Shown here: positions 42,918 to 51,809 of the stretch, in pieces
Position numbering within the stretch: the first letter of the stretch is position 1
How the letters are laid out: each line of letters opens with the position of its first letter
Assembly (NCBI GenBank): GCA_948470335.1
Contig: CAOKOL010000005.1
Span: forward strand, 62,001 to 126,000
Direction: 5' to 3'
Source of the DNA: an uncultured Lachnospiraceae bacterium
GTDB taxonomy: Bacteria > Bacillota > Clostridia > Lachnospirales > Lachnospiraceae
DNA: 64,000 nt
Made by a program: the position numbers and the translations under genes
The notes under the pieces: generated by a model
What the model saw: the letters and a program-made list of their open reading frames with translations, nothing else
Told to the model about the DNA's origin: nothing
Database searches by the model: none

Positions 42918-45109
42918 AAATGTATATCCCTCCGGTTTCCGAGCCGCCGCAGCCGTTCTCTGTTACAATAGACAGCCGCCCATATCACTGCTGCCAGCGT
43001 AATGCCATAGCCGACCCGGAAAATATCCTCTCCCGTAAACCGCACCGTAATCTCCTGTACCTCCGAAGACGGAGAAAGGGGAACCCTGACCCGGTTGTTG
43101 CTGCCGGTTTCCGTAGGCAGTCTTGTTCCATTCCGGTCAAAAGCCTTATATCCCGGATAATGAAACATCGGCGCCTCTATGTATTGCCCTTCCTCCCGGC
43201 AGACAAGCCAGACCGTAGCTTTCGAGGTTTCCAGTATATAGTCCTGAACCTCTACCTTTTCCTCATCTGAAAGGTAGATCATCCGTTTAAAATCCGTATA
43301 GTCCGATCCCGCCATCACATATTCAGGCGCCCTTGAAACAAGGGGTCTGTCCTGGGGCGTATAACCCCCTCTGCGCGCCGTCTCATTCACAATATCCCAC
43401 ATGGACAGCACCGCCGCCAGCAACAGAAGCGCGCAGACCATCGGGCGGTATCCGTCCAGCTTTTTATTCTGATACAGCCACTCCACACCCGCCAGCAGCA
43501 GACAGAGACTGACAAAGGCGAGAAAACGCCAGGGAAACTGCATCGTCTCCGTAACCCAGTCAATCAGCGCCGACTGCTTTAACAACTCCCAGGGCACCAG
43601 ATTTGTCATCAGCACCATGAAGATCAGGCCGCAGAAAAACAAAACCGACAAAAATTTCTGTCTTTTATCTTTTTTTCTCTGTGACACGATGCCGGCGGCT
43701 CCCAGGATTAAACAGATTGTCCCCGCAATTCCCAGACTGTTGCTCCTCCAGAAATATCTGCCGGGCAGTCTTCCTATATGGCTCTGGAAGATCTCGGCCA
43801 GAGCCATGGAATGATCATACCAGTCCATCTGCAGCTTCGATAAATCCAGATCCAGCCGCATATACACAAGAAACGGAATCAGATACCAGGCATTAAAAGC
43901 CAGCAGACATCCAATCACTTTCAGAAGTTCAATCCATCTCTTCTCTTTCAAAAAAACATCCGCATAAAATATACCCACCGCAACCGAGAACATCAGCACC
44001 AGCAGACAACTGAGTACATGGCTCTGAATCAGGCCGCTGTAGCCGATCGCCAGATACCACCATTTCTTCCGATCCCCCGCCAGCAGCTCATATAAGCCCA
44101 CGGCAACCAGCGGCAGGAAGGCCATAGCCAGCAGTTCCCCCGCCGCAGACCGAACCCACAGATTGTTGATCCTGTAAGGCGCCAGCACCCAGAGCAGGGC
44201 AAATAAAAGAGGCGCCCATCTGCGCTCCTTTCCGAGCAGCCGTTTCGCCGCCCAGTACGCGATCCAGGCCGTCGCCAGACTCGCCGCAAAAAACAGCGTT
44301 TTATAGCAGGTCATCGAAGACACACCCAAGATCCGCAGTAAAACAACCGGATAGAAAAACATGTTTGGGTAAAGTGCGTTCAGATAACCATATCCGCTGA
44401 ACACATATGGAAGGAAATATACCGGAAACTGACCGTTTTTGATGCCGTCCCGCATTCCTTCTATTTTGTATATGTGATATCGCTGATCGTCTCCGTCATA
44501 CATGCCGGTTCGGAACATTGGTGCGCTGATCAGAATACAAACAGCAAGCAGCAATAAAACCGAAAAAACCGTTTCCGGCGAAATATGGTTCCGATTGAGA
44601 AAAATCAGATAATAAAGCAAAGCTAAAACTATCGCCGACACCACGGCCAGGTAAGTATAATCCTGATTCACCAGTCCCTCACTGGTAATGTCAATCTCCC
44701 ATATGACTAACGCGCCTCCTATCGGTTTATTAATATACAGACGAAAGTCCACACTGTCCCTATCAAGGCTGACCGGAATCTCCAGCTCCTTTATTCCTTC
44801 TCCGGCAGGCAGCTCTACCGTCATAAGAGGACAGTCGAAGGTTTCCACGTTCAACTCCGCTCCAGGGGCGGAAGAATGGAATTTCACGGCAACCCTGTAG
44901 TCACCTTTATCCAGAGAATAATAAAAAGTTTCCATAACCCTTCCTTCCGCTCCTTCAGCGGCCGTCAGAACACCGTTCTCAACGCTGCCTCCCGACAGGC
45001 CGCTCCATCTGTCCGAATCGCAGGGAATCGTATGATTTGTAACATTATGCGCTAAAATACAGCAAATAAATCCGATGCTGAAAAAAAGGAACAGCATTTT
45101 CAGTTTCAT
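42914..45109 (-). CDS. Polytopic membrane protein of the PTPS-related/YfhO-like group, paralog 3
   Basis: This 731-residue protein starts at ATG 45109 with GGAGGAG ten bases upstream; the longer frame would run into the divergent amidase gene. The core has GDDQRYHIYKIEGMRDGIKNGQFPVYFLP (split here by the charged loop), YGYLNALYPNMFFYP and GDRKKWWYLAIGYSGLIQSH. The C-terminal outer part carries FHYPGYKAFDRNGTRLP and TGSNNRVRV. It is the first gene of the three-gene block 38483-45109 and is divergent from the amidase. Its closest relative is paralog 2. Role in the locus is as for the other paralogs and equally unproven. Confidence 0.75.
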   Translation of the reverse strand: MKLKMLFLFFSIGFICCILAHNVTNHTIPCDSDRWSGLSGGSVENGVLTAAEGAEGRVMETFYYSLDKGDYRVAVKFHSSAPGAELNVETFDCPLMTVELPAGEGIKELEIPVSLDRDSVDFRLYINKPIGGALVIWEIDITSEGLVNQDYTYLAVVSAIVLALLYYLIFLNRNHISPETVFSVLLLLAVCILISAPMFRTGMYDGDDQRYHIYKIEGMRDGIKNGQFPVYFLPYVFSGYGYLNALYPNMFFYPVVLLRILGVSSMTCYKTLFFAASLATAWIAYWAAKRLLGKERRWAPLLFALLWVLAPYRINNLWVRSAAGELLAMAFLPLVAVGLYELLAGDRKKWWYLAIGYSGLIQSHVLSCLLVLMFSVAVGIFYADVFLKEKRWIELLKVIGCLLAFNAWYLIPFLVYMRLDLDLSKLQMDWYDHSMALAEIFQSHIGRLPGRYFWRSNSLGIAGTICLILGAAGIVSQRKKDKRQKFLSVLFFCGLIFMVLMTNLVPWELLKQSALIDWVTETMQFPWRFLAFVSLCLLLAGVEWLYQNKKLDGYRPMVCALLLLAAVLSMWDIVNETARRGGYTPQDRPLVSRAPEYVMAGSDYTDFKRMIYLSDEEKVEVQDYILETSKATVWLVCREEGQYIEAPMFHYPGYKAFDRNGTRLPTETGSNNRVRVPLSPSSEVQEITVRFTGEDIFRVGYGITLAAVIWAAVYCNRERLRRLGNRRDIHL

Positions 45110-45212
45110 GATATATACTCCTCCAACTAGAAAAGATTCTTTCCGGACAAACTCAAAACGATTCCCTGCCGCATATCCTGATATAAATTGTATGTTCCGG
45201 GAGCAAACAGCT

Positions 45213-45971
45213 ATGGAAAAAATCATCATCGACGCCGGACACGGGGGAAGTGATCCGGGTACCGTATACAACGGACGGCTTGAAAAAAACGACAATCTGA
45301 GACTGGCGCTGGCCGTGGGGAACATTCTGTCCGACCACGGTGTCGACGTTTCCTATACGAGAACAACGGATGTCTATCACTCTCCTTACGAGAAGGCCAT
45401 GATCGGAAATAACTCCAATGCCGACCTGTTTATCTCCATCCACCGAAACGCCGCACAAAAACCCAATACCGGAACGGGAATCGAAACCCTGGTTTATGCC
45501 GATAAAGGAATCGCCGGACAACTGGCCAGAAATGTCAACCGCGAACTGGAAACCACAGGCTTCCAAAACCGTGGCGTAATTGAACGGCCCGAACTGACCG
45601 TGCTGAACCGGACCGTTATGCCGGCCATCCTGATTGAAGCAGGATTTCTGAACAACGATTCCGACAATCAGCGCTTTGACGCTAACCTGAACCAGATCGC
45701 CAAAGCCATCGCCGACGGCATTCTGGCCACACTGGGTTCCGAACCCTCAAAACCTGAAAAAATATACCGCGTCCAGGTAGGCGCCTACAAAAACAAAGAT
45801 TATGCCAATCGACTGGCCGACCGGCTGAAAAGCGACGGATTCTCTGCCTTCGTGGCTTACCGTGACGGCTACTACCGGGTCCAGGCCGGCGCATTCACCA
45901 ATCTTGACAATGCGGTTAACATGGAACGCCAGCTCCGCCGGGCCGGCTATGACACATTTATCACCAGTTGA
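45213..45971 (+). CDS. N-acetylmuramoyl-L-alanine amidase with SPOR domain, no signal peptide (CwlC-like)
   Basis: This 252-residue enzyme starts at ATG 45213 (GGGAG upstream). The Amidase_3 domain (about 1-175) shows the zinc ligands in IIIDAGHGG, the following Glu, SIHRNA, and the catalytic Glu in ILIEAGFLNN. A SPOR domain (about 180-252: YRVQVGAYKNKDYANRLADRL, YYRVQAGAFTNLDNA) binds denuded glycan strands. Absence of a signal peptide and the length near 255 residues match CwlC of Bacillus, which lyses the mother cell at the end of sporulation. It is the only plus-strand gene between 25 and 53 kb and splits an array of four paralogous membrane proteins. Confidence 0.92.
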   Translation: MEKIIIDAGHGGSDPGTVYNGRLEKNDNLRLALAVGNILSDHGVDVSYTRTTDVYHSPYEKAMIGNNSNADLFISIHRNAAQKPNTGTGIETLVYADKGIAGQLARNVNRELETTGFQNRGVIERPELTVLNRTVMPAILIEAGFLNNDSDNQRFDANLNQIAKAIADGILATLGSEPSKPEKIYRVQVGAYKNKDYANRLADRLKSDGFSAFVAYRDGYYRVQAGAFTNLDNAVNMERQLRRAGYDTFITS

Positions 45972-45995
45972 TTTCTTCCCCGTCCCCAAAGACGA

Positions 45996-46055
45996 CCAGG
46001 CTCCGCAGCAGCACCTGTGCCGATTTCACAGGTTTCAGGCTGCGGAGCGGCCTGG
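45996..46055. repeat. Long imperfect inverted repeat between convergent genes
   Basis: CCAGGCTCCGCAGC and GCTGCGGAG then CCTGG form the outer stem (two-base bulge); ACCTGTG and CACAGGT form an inner stem. It lies between the amidase stop and the stop of paralog 4, and may end transcription from both sides, though no T-run follows on either strand. Confidence 0.5.
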
Positions 46056-46074
46056 GGATACAGCTTCTTTTCTG

Positions 46075-48264
46075 TCACCTGGTTTTTTTTCCTGTGCGCC
46101 TGCCCGTCCACTGACGCAGCCTTTTTCGATTGATATAGCCTATGGCCCAGACAACCGACGCCAGCGTTGCCGCATAGCCGCCCAGGAAAATCTTTTTCCC
46201 CGCAAACCGAAGGGTAATGGTCTGTTCTTCTGCGGAAGGCTGCAGCAGTACCCGCGCGCGGTTGTTGCTGCCCGTCTCAACAGGAAGCCTTGTACCATTC
46301 TGGTCATATGCCCGATAACCTGGATAGTTGAATATCGGGAACTCCACAAACTGGTTTTCCGTCTGCCCGGAAACCCGAAGCCTTGCCCCCTTTTTATCCC
46401 GGCCATAATCCGCAACCGTCACCTTTCCTTCATCGGAAGTCCGGGGGAAAGGCGCCAGATCGCCGGGATCCGTCCCCGCAAGCAGGCCCGTCTGCTCCAC
46501 AGCCGCAGGCAGGGTATCTGCCGTCACCAGCGTCCCGAAGTCCACCTGCCAGTCCACAACGTTTAACGTAGCCAGCATCGACGCCAAAACGGTTACTCCG
46601 CTTATATATACGGCATATTTTTTCAAAAACTGGCTTTGCGCCAGCCATCCCGTCCCCGCAAGCAGCAATGCCGCCGTCGCCGGGCCGAGAAACCGCCGGG
46701 AATACCCGATCAGCCCGGTCAGCCGGCCGATCCCCTTTACCTGTTCCAATAGCTGCCACGGCACAAGTGCGGTAGCCATAAAGGAAAAGCACACGCCGCC
46801 GGCCAGCAGAACAGACAGATATTTCTGCCGTTCATCTTTTTGTTTTTCCATCGTCAACCCGGTCAGGGCAAAAAAACCGCAAAACAGCGCCGACAGTCCC
46901 AGATATCCGGCCTGTACTTCCTGGGCGGTCTTATTTGCGTCCATCAGCAGCAGATCCATCACATACAGCAGCCCGCCGCAAAAATCCACATCCTGCCCCG
47001 TCATGCTGACGCCGGCTTTCCAATATGACGCCAGCGGAACCAGATACCATGCGCTGAATGCCAGCACGCTTCCGGACACTTTCAAAAGCTCCATCCATCT
47101 TTTTTCCCTGAAAAATCTGTCGACATACCAGATGCCCATAAACAGGGAAAACAGGACGGCGATCACAAAAGAAGGAATATGGCACTGGAGCAGACATCCG
47201 TATCCCACAGCCAGATACCACCACTTTTTCCGGTCACCCGCCAGCAGTTCATATAAACCGGCCGCAATCAGAGGCAAGAACATCATTGCCAGCAATTCTC
47301 CCAGGTCAGACCGGTTCCACAGAACGGACACCCGATAAAAGGCCGTCAGATACAGAACCGCAAAGAGCAGCGCCGGTTTTTCTTTCTGTCCAAAAAGCCG
47401 TTTTGCCGAAAAATATGCAATGATGCCGGTTCCCAGATTCACCGCAAACAAAAGAGATTTATAGCTGGTAAGCAGAGATACGCCCGCCATCCGAAGAAAT
47501 ACCGCCGGATACAGAAACAGGCTGGGAAGCAGCCCGCCCGCTCTGCCGTAACCATTCATCCCATAAGGAAAAACATAGGCTGGAAACTGTCCGCTCTTCA
47601 GCGCATCTTTCATTCCTTCGATCCCGAACAGATAAGAAGTCAGATCGGAGCCTTTGAAAAGCTCCGATCTGAACATGGGCATACTGACAAAACAGGCCGC
47701 CGTCGCCAAAACCAGCGCCGTCAATAAATGCTTCCTGTCAATCCGGCCGCGGTTCAGGAATAACAGATAATAGAGAACCGCTGACAGCGCCGTCATAAGA
47801 ACAGCCAGATAAATATAGTCGCAGTTGACAAGCTTCTCTCCCGCAATGTCAAATTCCCGGATCGACACCACGCCGCCCGGAGCCTTGTCCACATGGAATG
47901 AAACGCCTCCGCCCTCCTGCTCCAGAGTCATCGGAACCGATATGGATGTGATTTCTTCGCTGACCGGCAGCTCTATGTCCAGCACGGACATCCCCATTGC
48001 CTCCGCGGTGACCCGGCTGCCCGGAACAGAAGAAGAATAGAGCACCGTAACGGTATAATTTCCTTTCCCCACCAGACATTTTCCGGAGTTCAGCATTCTG
48101 CCCTCCACATTCTCGCCTGCCGTCAGAATCCCCTTTTCTATTCCGCCGTTCCAGTTCTCCCACTTGCTCTGTTCACAGACAAACGTTTTGTTCCCCACAT
48201 TCTGACATGCTACCCCGGCAATCAGCAAAATGCTGAAAACAACAAATAAAATCCTCTGTTTCAT
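46075..48264 (-). CDS. Polytopic membrane protein of the PTPS-related/YfhO-like group, paralog 4
   Basis: This 729-residue protein is the most diverged of the four. It keeps the N-terminal helix and beta domain (GILTAGENVEGRMLNSGKCLVGKGNYTV, broken here by the loop), the core motif GSDLTSYLFGIEGMKDALKSGQFPAYVFP, the GDRKKWWYLAVGYGCLLQCH segment, and the C-terminal FNYPGYRAYDQNGTRLP/TGSNNRARV domain with last helix. The first core motif lacks the His-Tyr-Lys of the others (YLFG for YHIYK-like), which may mean altered activity. GGGAGG is 13 bases before ATG. It follows a GT39-like gene after 35 bases, so it belongs to the upstream operon although the amidase separates it from paralogs 1-3. Confidence 0.75.
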   Translation of the reverse strand: MKQRILFVVFSILLIAGVACQNVGNKTFVCEQSKWENWNGGIEKGILTAGENVEGRMLNSGKCLVGKGNYTVTVLYSSSVPGSRVTAEAMGMSVLDIELPVSEEITSISVPMTLEQEGGGVSFHVDKAPGGVVSIREFDIAGEKLVNCDYIYLAVLMTALSAVLYYLLFLNRGRIDRKHLLTALVLATAACFVSMPMFRSELFKGSDLTSYLFGIEGMKDALKSGQFPAYVFPYGMNGYGRAGGLLPSLFLYPAVFLRMAGVSLLTSYKSLLFAVNLGTGIIAYFSAKRLFGQKEKPALLFAVLYLTAFYRVSVLWNRSDLGELLAMMFLPLIAAGLYELLAGDRKKWWYLAVGYGCLLQCHIPSFVIAVLFSLFMGIWYVDRFFREKRWMELLKVSGSVLAFSAWYLVPLASYWKAGVSMTGQDVDFCGGLLYVMDLLLMDANKTAQEVQAGYLGLSALFCGFFALTGLTMEKQKDERQKYLSVLLAGGVCFSFMATALVPWQLLEQVKGIGRLTGLIGYSRRFLGPATAALLLAGTGWLAQSQFLKKYAVYISGVTVLASMLATLNVVDWQVDFGTLVTADTLPAAVEQTGLLAGTDPGDLAPFPRTSDEGKVTVADYGRDKKGARLRVSGQTENQFVEFPIFNYPGYRAYDQNGTRLPVETGSNNRARVLLQPSAEEQTITLRFAGKKIFLGGYAATLASVVWAIGYINRKRLRQWTGRRTGKKTR

Positions 48265-48299
48265 TTTTTCACAATTCCTCCCAAAATATCCGGTATCCC

Positions 48300-49721
48300 T
48301 CAGCCGGGCGATTGTATCTGATACAGCCGGAACGAATACTCATCCAGCCCATATTCTCCCTTTAAAGTCCGGTCCAGTCCCAGCTCCTCCATCCGTTCCT
48401 CCGTCAGCTCGTTAAAAACCTGACAGTACCATATGTCACCGGACCCGTTCCAGTCCACATCTTCCCAGTATGCCACCTCATAATCGGGATAATAATATTC
48501 CAGCACAAGGCCGATATGTCCGTAATCATAGATCAGCCGGTCTCCAGGCTTTAGCATCCGTTCGATCTCCGACCGGGTCCGGGCGGTCTGTATCCCGTAT
48601 TCTTCCTTCCACACATCCCGGTAGCCCAGCCCGCCGGTAAGCAGCAAAAGACCGCACAAAAGCGCCGTCAGCCGCCGAGGCATCTGCGCTATGAATACCG
48701 CCAGTCCGAAAGCGGCCAGCCCCGCCGCGGGAATCATATATCTGGGCACAAAAACCGGACGGAACAGAATACCGGCAGTCACCCCTGTCAGGACTGTCAA
48801 AAACAATATCCCGTAACCCGCGGCTCCGGCCAGCAGCTCCTCTCTCTGTTCGGTAATCCCCCGCCATAAAAGCCATACAAAGCCAAAGGCAAAAACCACC
48901 GTAAACAAAAGGGATACCGGCATCGCCTCCGTCTTAAACAGCCAGCCTGCCCACCGGATCGCCGTCCCCAGGGAAGGCTGTTCGATCCAGTAATTCTCCT
49001 CCACCTGAACAGCCTGTCCCACAAACACAAAAAGCCAGGGCAGGTAAGCGGCGATGCTGACGGCCAGGCAAAGAAGCCAGCGCCGGACTGCCGTTTTCCG
49101 CACCGCCCGATCAAAAAGAAAGGCCAGAAGCAGAAATCCATAGATCCAGGCCACCGATACCAACGCATAATAATGGGTATACGCGGCGGCGGTGCCAAAG
49201 GCCCAAAATCCGATCCACCGCCAAAATAAGCCCCGTTCTCTCCGATGCTTCCGGAGTGAATAAGCCAGCAGACCGCAGGCCGTTACGAAACACATCGCCT
49301 GAGGATACATGCGCGGTTCCACGCCATGGCGGATCAACTGAGGCATCAGCCCCACCGCAGCGATATAAATTGCCGCAGTTTTTTTTCCGAATTCAGGACC
49401 GATCAGCCAGATCCCCTGCAGCATCGTCAAACATATAAAGGCAGCCGATATCCCTTTCACCACCGGTACCGAATACCCGAACAGGGTACAGATCAGCTTC
49501 ACAATCATATAATACAGCGGCGGATGCACGTCGGAAATCAACAGCTTCCACGCTTCCGGCCAGGGTTTTTGAACCAGCAGCATCGTGTATGCCTCATCCG
49601 CCCACAGAGAATCATTGAAACACAGTCCGGCATACGCCGCCCCAAGACCGAGCGTCAGTCCCCACAGCAGAACCTTATTCTCTTTTTCATCAAACTTTCT
49701 CCGAACTGTCCTGTTTCTCAT
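48300..49721 (-). CDS. GT39/ArnT-like membrane glycosyltransferase (GT-C)
   Basis: This 473-residue protein starts at ATG 49721 (AAGGA upstream). About eleven helices are predicted. The first outer loop has the catalytic-type acidic motif DSLWADEAYTMLL, followed by SDVHPPLYYMIVK, the classic pattern of GT-C enzymes using polyprenyl-phosphate sugars (ArnT, PMT, GT39/83). The C-terminal part is a small outer domain with RLIYDYGHIGLVLEYYYPDYEVAYWED. It lies in a run of envelope glycosyltransferases and likely adds a sugar outside the membrane. Acceptor and sugar are not predictable. Confidence 0.85.
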   Translation of the reverse strand: MRNRTVRRKFDEKENKVLLWGLTLGLGAAYAGLCFNDSLWADEAYTMLLVQKPWPEAWKLLISDVHPPLYYMIVKLICTLFGYSVPVVKGISAAFICLTMLQGIWLIGPEFGKKTAAIYIAAVGLMPQLIRHGVEPRMYPQAMCFVTACGLLAYSLRKHRRERGLFWRWIGFWAFGTAAAYTHYYALVSVAWIYGFLLLAFLFDRAVRKTAVRRWLLCLAVSIAAYLPWLFVFVGQAVQVEENYWIEQPSLGTAIRWAGWLFKTEAMPVSLLFTVVFAFGFVWLLWRGITEQREELLAGAAGYGILFLTVLTGVTAGILFRPVFVPRYMIPAAGLAAFGLAVFIAQMPRRLTALLCGLLLLTGGLGYRDVWKEEYGIQTARTRSEIERMLKPGDRLIYDYGHIGLVLEYYYPDYEVAYWEDVDWNGSGDIWYCQVFNELTEERMEELGLDRTLKGEYGLDEYSFRLYQIQSPG

Positions 49722-49777
49722 AGTTCCTTTCTTTCCGCAACAGAGTTCCACCGCGGTCCTCCGTTATGTTATCCGTT

Positions 49778-51808
49778 TTATTCCAGTATGGCAATGCTAA
49801 GGTCCGAGATCTGCATCTGCATATTCTCTGTCTCATAAATCCGGAATTCAAACCCCAGCGCATTTTCATTCAGGGTAAAGGGCAGCTCCACCGTCACGGC
49901 CCCCTGTCCTTCCAGCTCTTTCGCCGTGTACTCCTTCACGCCGTACACCTGCTCTCCGCCGCCCCGGCACACATCTATGACACAGCGCTCTTCTCCGGTC
50001 ATTTCCTGAAAATCATCTTTGAGCCGAATCGTCACTTTTGCCAGATAGGTGCCCGGAAGCAGCTCCGTATACGGCCCGCACACCACATAGCCTTCGCTGC
50101 CGCCGGTGTCAAACACCGTCTGCCCCTCTTCAATGCCGCTCATATGTTCCAGTGCGGCCGACTCCACAAAATCCGTATACCGATCCTCCGGTATGCGGAA
50201 AATCCGGATTCCGCCTCCCGTATACCCAAGACGGGAAATCTCCATGGCATATCTGACATTGGCCGCCAGCCCGCCAAGGGCCGTACGGCTGTCCTCTTTG
50301 CGGACCGTACCGTATTCCTTCATCAGCTCAAATTCATCAAATATACGGTCATAAATCTCAATTTCCTCCCCGTATTTATCAGGAGAAGAAAAATATCTGC
50401 CCCAAACATTGCTGTTCATCACCAGATAGTTCCGATTGCGGTACTCTCCTTTCACCATCAGTTTTCCGTCCCGGATCACAAACTGATCGAACAGGGCGAC
50501 TCCCTCGGTGTCCAGAGAATCCACCCCGTCGGACACCGCGTTCTCCCTGGTGATCTGATGTTCCTGACAGTAGCGCACCGCCACCTGCTGGCTGTCGTCA
50601 AGCACCTGACTGAACAATTCCACGGCCATCAGCGCCGTCATTCCCAGAAACACCACCGCCGTAAAGACCGCCGTTAAGACAGACGCCGCTTTCTGAGGCC
50701 ACCCGCCTGCCAGCCATTTCCGGCACAGCATCGCCGCCTCCAGAACGCCCACGGAACCGATCATAATAAAAACCGCAAAAATGGGAATTCCCCACCGTGT
50801 CCAGTAAAAATTCAGGCAACTTAAACAGACCCAGTATATCAGAAGAAATCCGATTCCCGCCGCGGACTGACGTTTCCGTTCCTTTATCAGAACCGCCGCG
50901 CCCAGAATCAGAAATACCATAAATTCCCTCCCGGCATTCTCCAGAAAGGTTCTGACATAATACACAAAATTTTTCCGGAATCCCTGAGGCTCCATGCCCA
51001 TATGCTCATGGTCCGCCTGCCAGAACAGAAACTCGATGACTGCCTTATATTTGATAAACAGCGCCGGAGAACACAGGAATGTAAACAGCACAAACGCCGC
51101 CGCCGCCAAAAGTCCGTGGCCGAAAAATAATTTCCAGCTTTTCTGCCGCAGGCTTTCCATCGTAACCACAAGGGCGATACCCAGACACAGAGCCGCCGCC
51201 GAATATTTCACCGTCACGGCCAGCCCCGTGAAAAAACTCATAAGCAGCAGATTTTTCACCGACGCCTGTTCCAGATAACACACGCCGCACAGCACTGCCG
51301 CCAGCATTACGCACATCAGCGGAATATCCGCGGAGGCATACTGAGAATGGATCACATATACCGGAAAGACCGCCGCAATCAAAGCGGCCACCACGCCCGC
51401 ATTCCTCTTGATCTTTTCCATAATCAGAAAAATCAGTACAATTGATACCGTACCGAAAAATATGGATACGTACCGCGACAACAGATACAGCACCGCCGGA
51501 TTCTGCTCATATACCAGCTCCACTGGCATATGCAGCTTTACCGCCGCATACAGCTTGTATAAAACCAGACTCATGTACATCATCAGATGTCCGGGCCATT
51601 GAAAAATTTCCTCCGGCGGCAGGAACGTATGCTCCCTGACCATATACATGGCGCCGTCCACGATCTGCCATTCGTCCGGGTGCAGCAAAAGCGGCAGTCC
51701 CCAGCCCCGGCCATAGAGGCGCAGTCCGGCGCCCAGCGCCGTGATCAGAATCAGCGCATAATGCCGCCAGTCCATTTTCTCAAGGATTCTTTCCATATAT
51801 TTTTTCAC
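49778..51808 (-). CDS. GT39-like membrane glycosyltransferase with C-terminal outer domain
   Basis: This 676-residue protein starts at GTG 51808, with GAGG six bases upstream and the previous stop one base before. The first loop has GWGLPLLLHPDEWQIVDGAMYM, an acidic GT-C motif, then about eleven helices (SRYVSIFFGTVSIVLIFLIMEK, HSQYASADIPLMCVMLAAVL). The last 260 residues are outside and contain GVALFDQFVIRDGKLMVKGEY-like and beta-rich segments, with no known domain. It is tightly linked to the GtrII-like gene upstream. Probable role: transfer of a sugar from undecaprenyl phosphate to an envelope glycan or protein. Confidence 0.83.
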   Translation of the reverse strand: MKKYMERILEKMDWRHYALILITALGAGLRLYGRGWGLPLLLHPDEWQIVDGAMYMVREHTFLPPEEIFQWPGHLMMYMSLVLYKLYAAVKLHMPVELVYEQNPAVLYLLSRYVSIFFGTVSIVLIFLIMEKIKRNAGVVAALIAAVFPVYVIHSQYASADIPLMCVMLAAVLCGVCYLEQASVKNLLLMSFFTGLAVTVKYSAAALCLGIALVVTMESLRQKSWKLFFGHGLLAAAAFVLFTFLCSPALFIKYKAVIEFLFWQADHEHMGMEPQGFRKNFVYYVRTFLENAGREFMVFLILGAAVLIKERKRQSAAGIGFLLIYWVCLSCLNFYWTRWGIPIFAVFIMIGSVGVLEAAMLCRKWLAGGWPQKAASVLTAVFTAVVFLGMTALMAVELFSQVLDDSQQVAVRYCQEHQITRENAVSDGVDSLDTEGVALFDQFVIRDGKLMVKGEYRNRNYLVMNSNVWGRYFSSPDKYGEEIEIYDRIFDEFELMKEYGTVRKEDSRTALGGLAANVRYAMEISRLGYTGGGIRIFRIPEDRYTDFVESAALEHMSGIEEGQTVFDTGGSEGYVVCGPYTELLPGTYLAKVTIRLKDDFQEMTGEERCVIDVCRGGGEQVYGVKEYTAKELEGQGAVTVELPFTLNENALGFEFRIYETENMQMQISDLSIAILE

Positions 51809-51809
51809 G

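Noticed and set aside
45110-45325. N-terminal extension of paralog 3 through the divergent promoter region
   Set aside because: It would overlap the amidase gene, and GGAGGAG marks ATG 45109.
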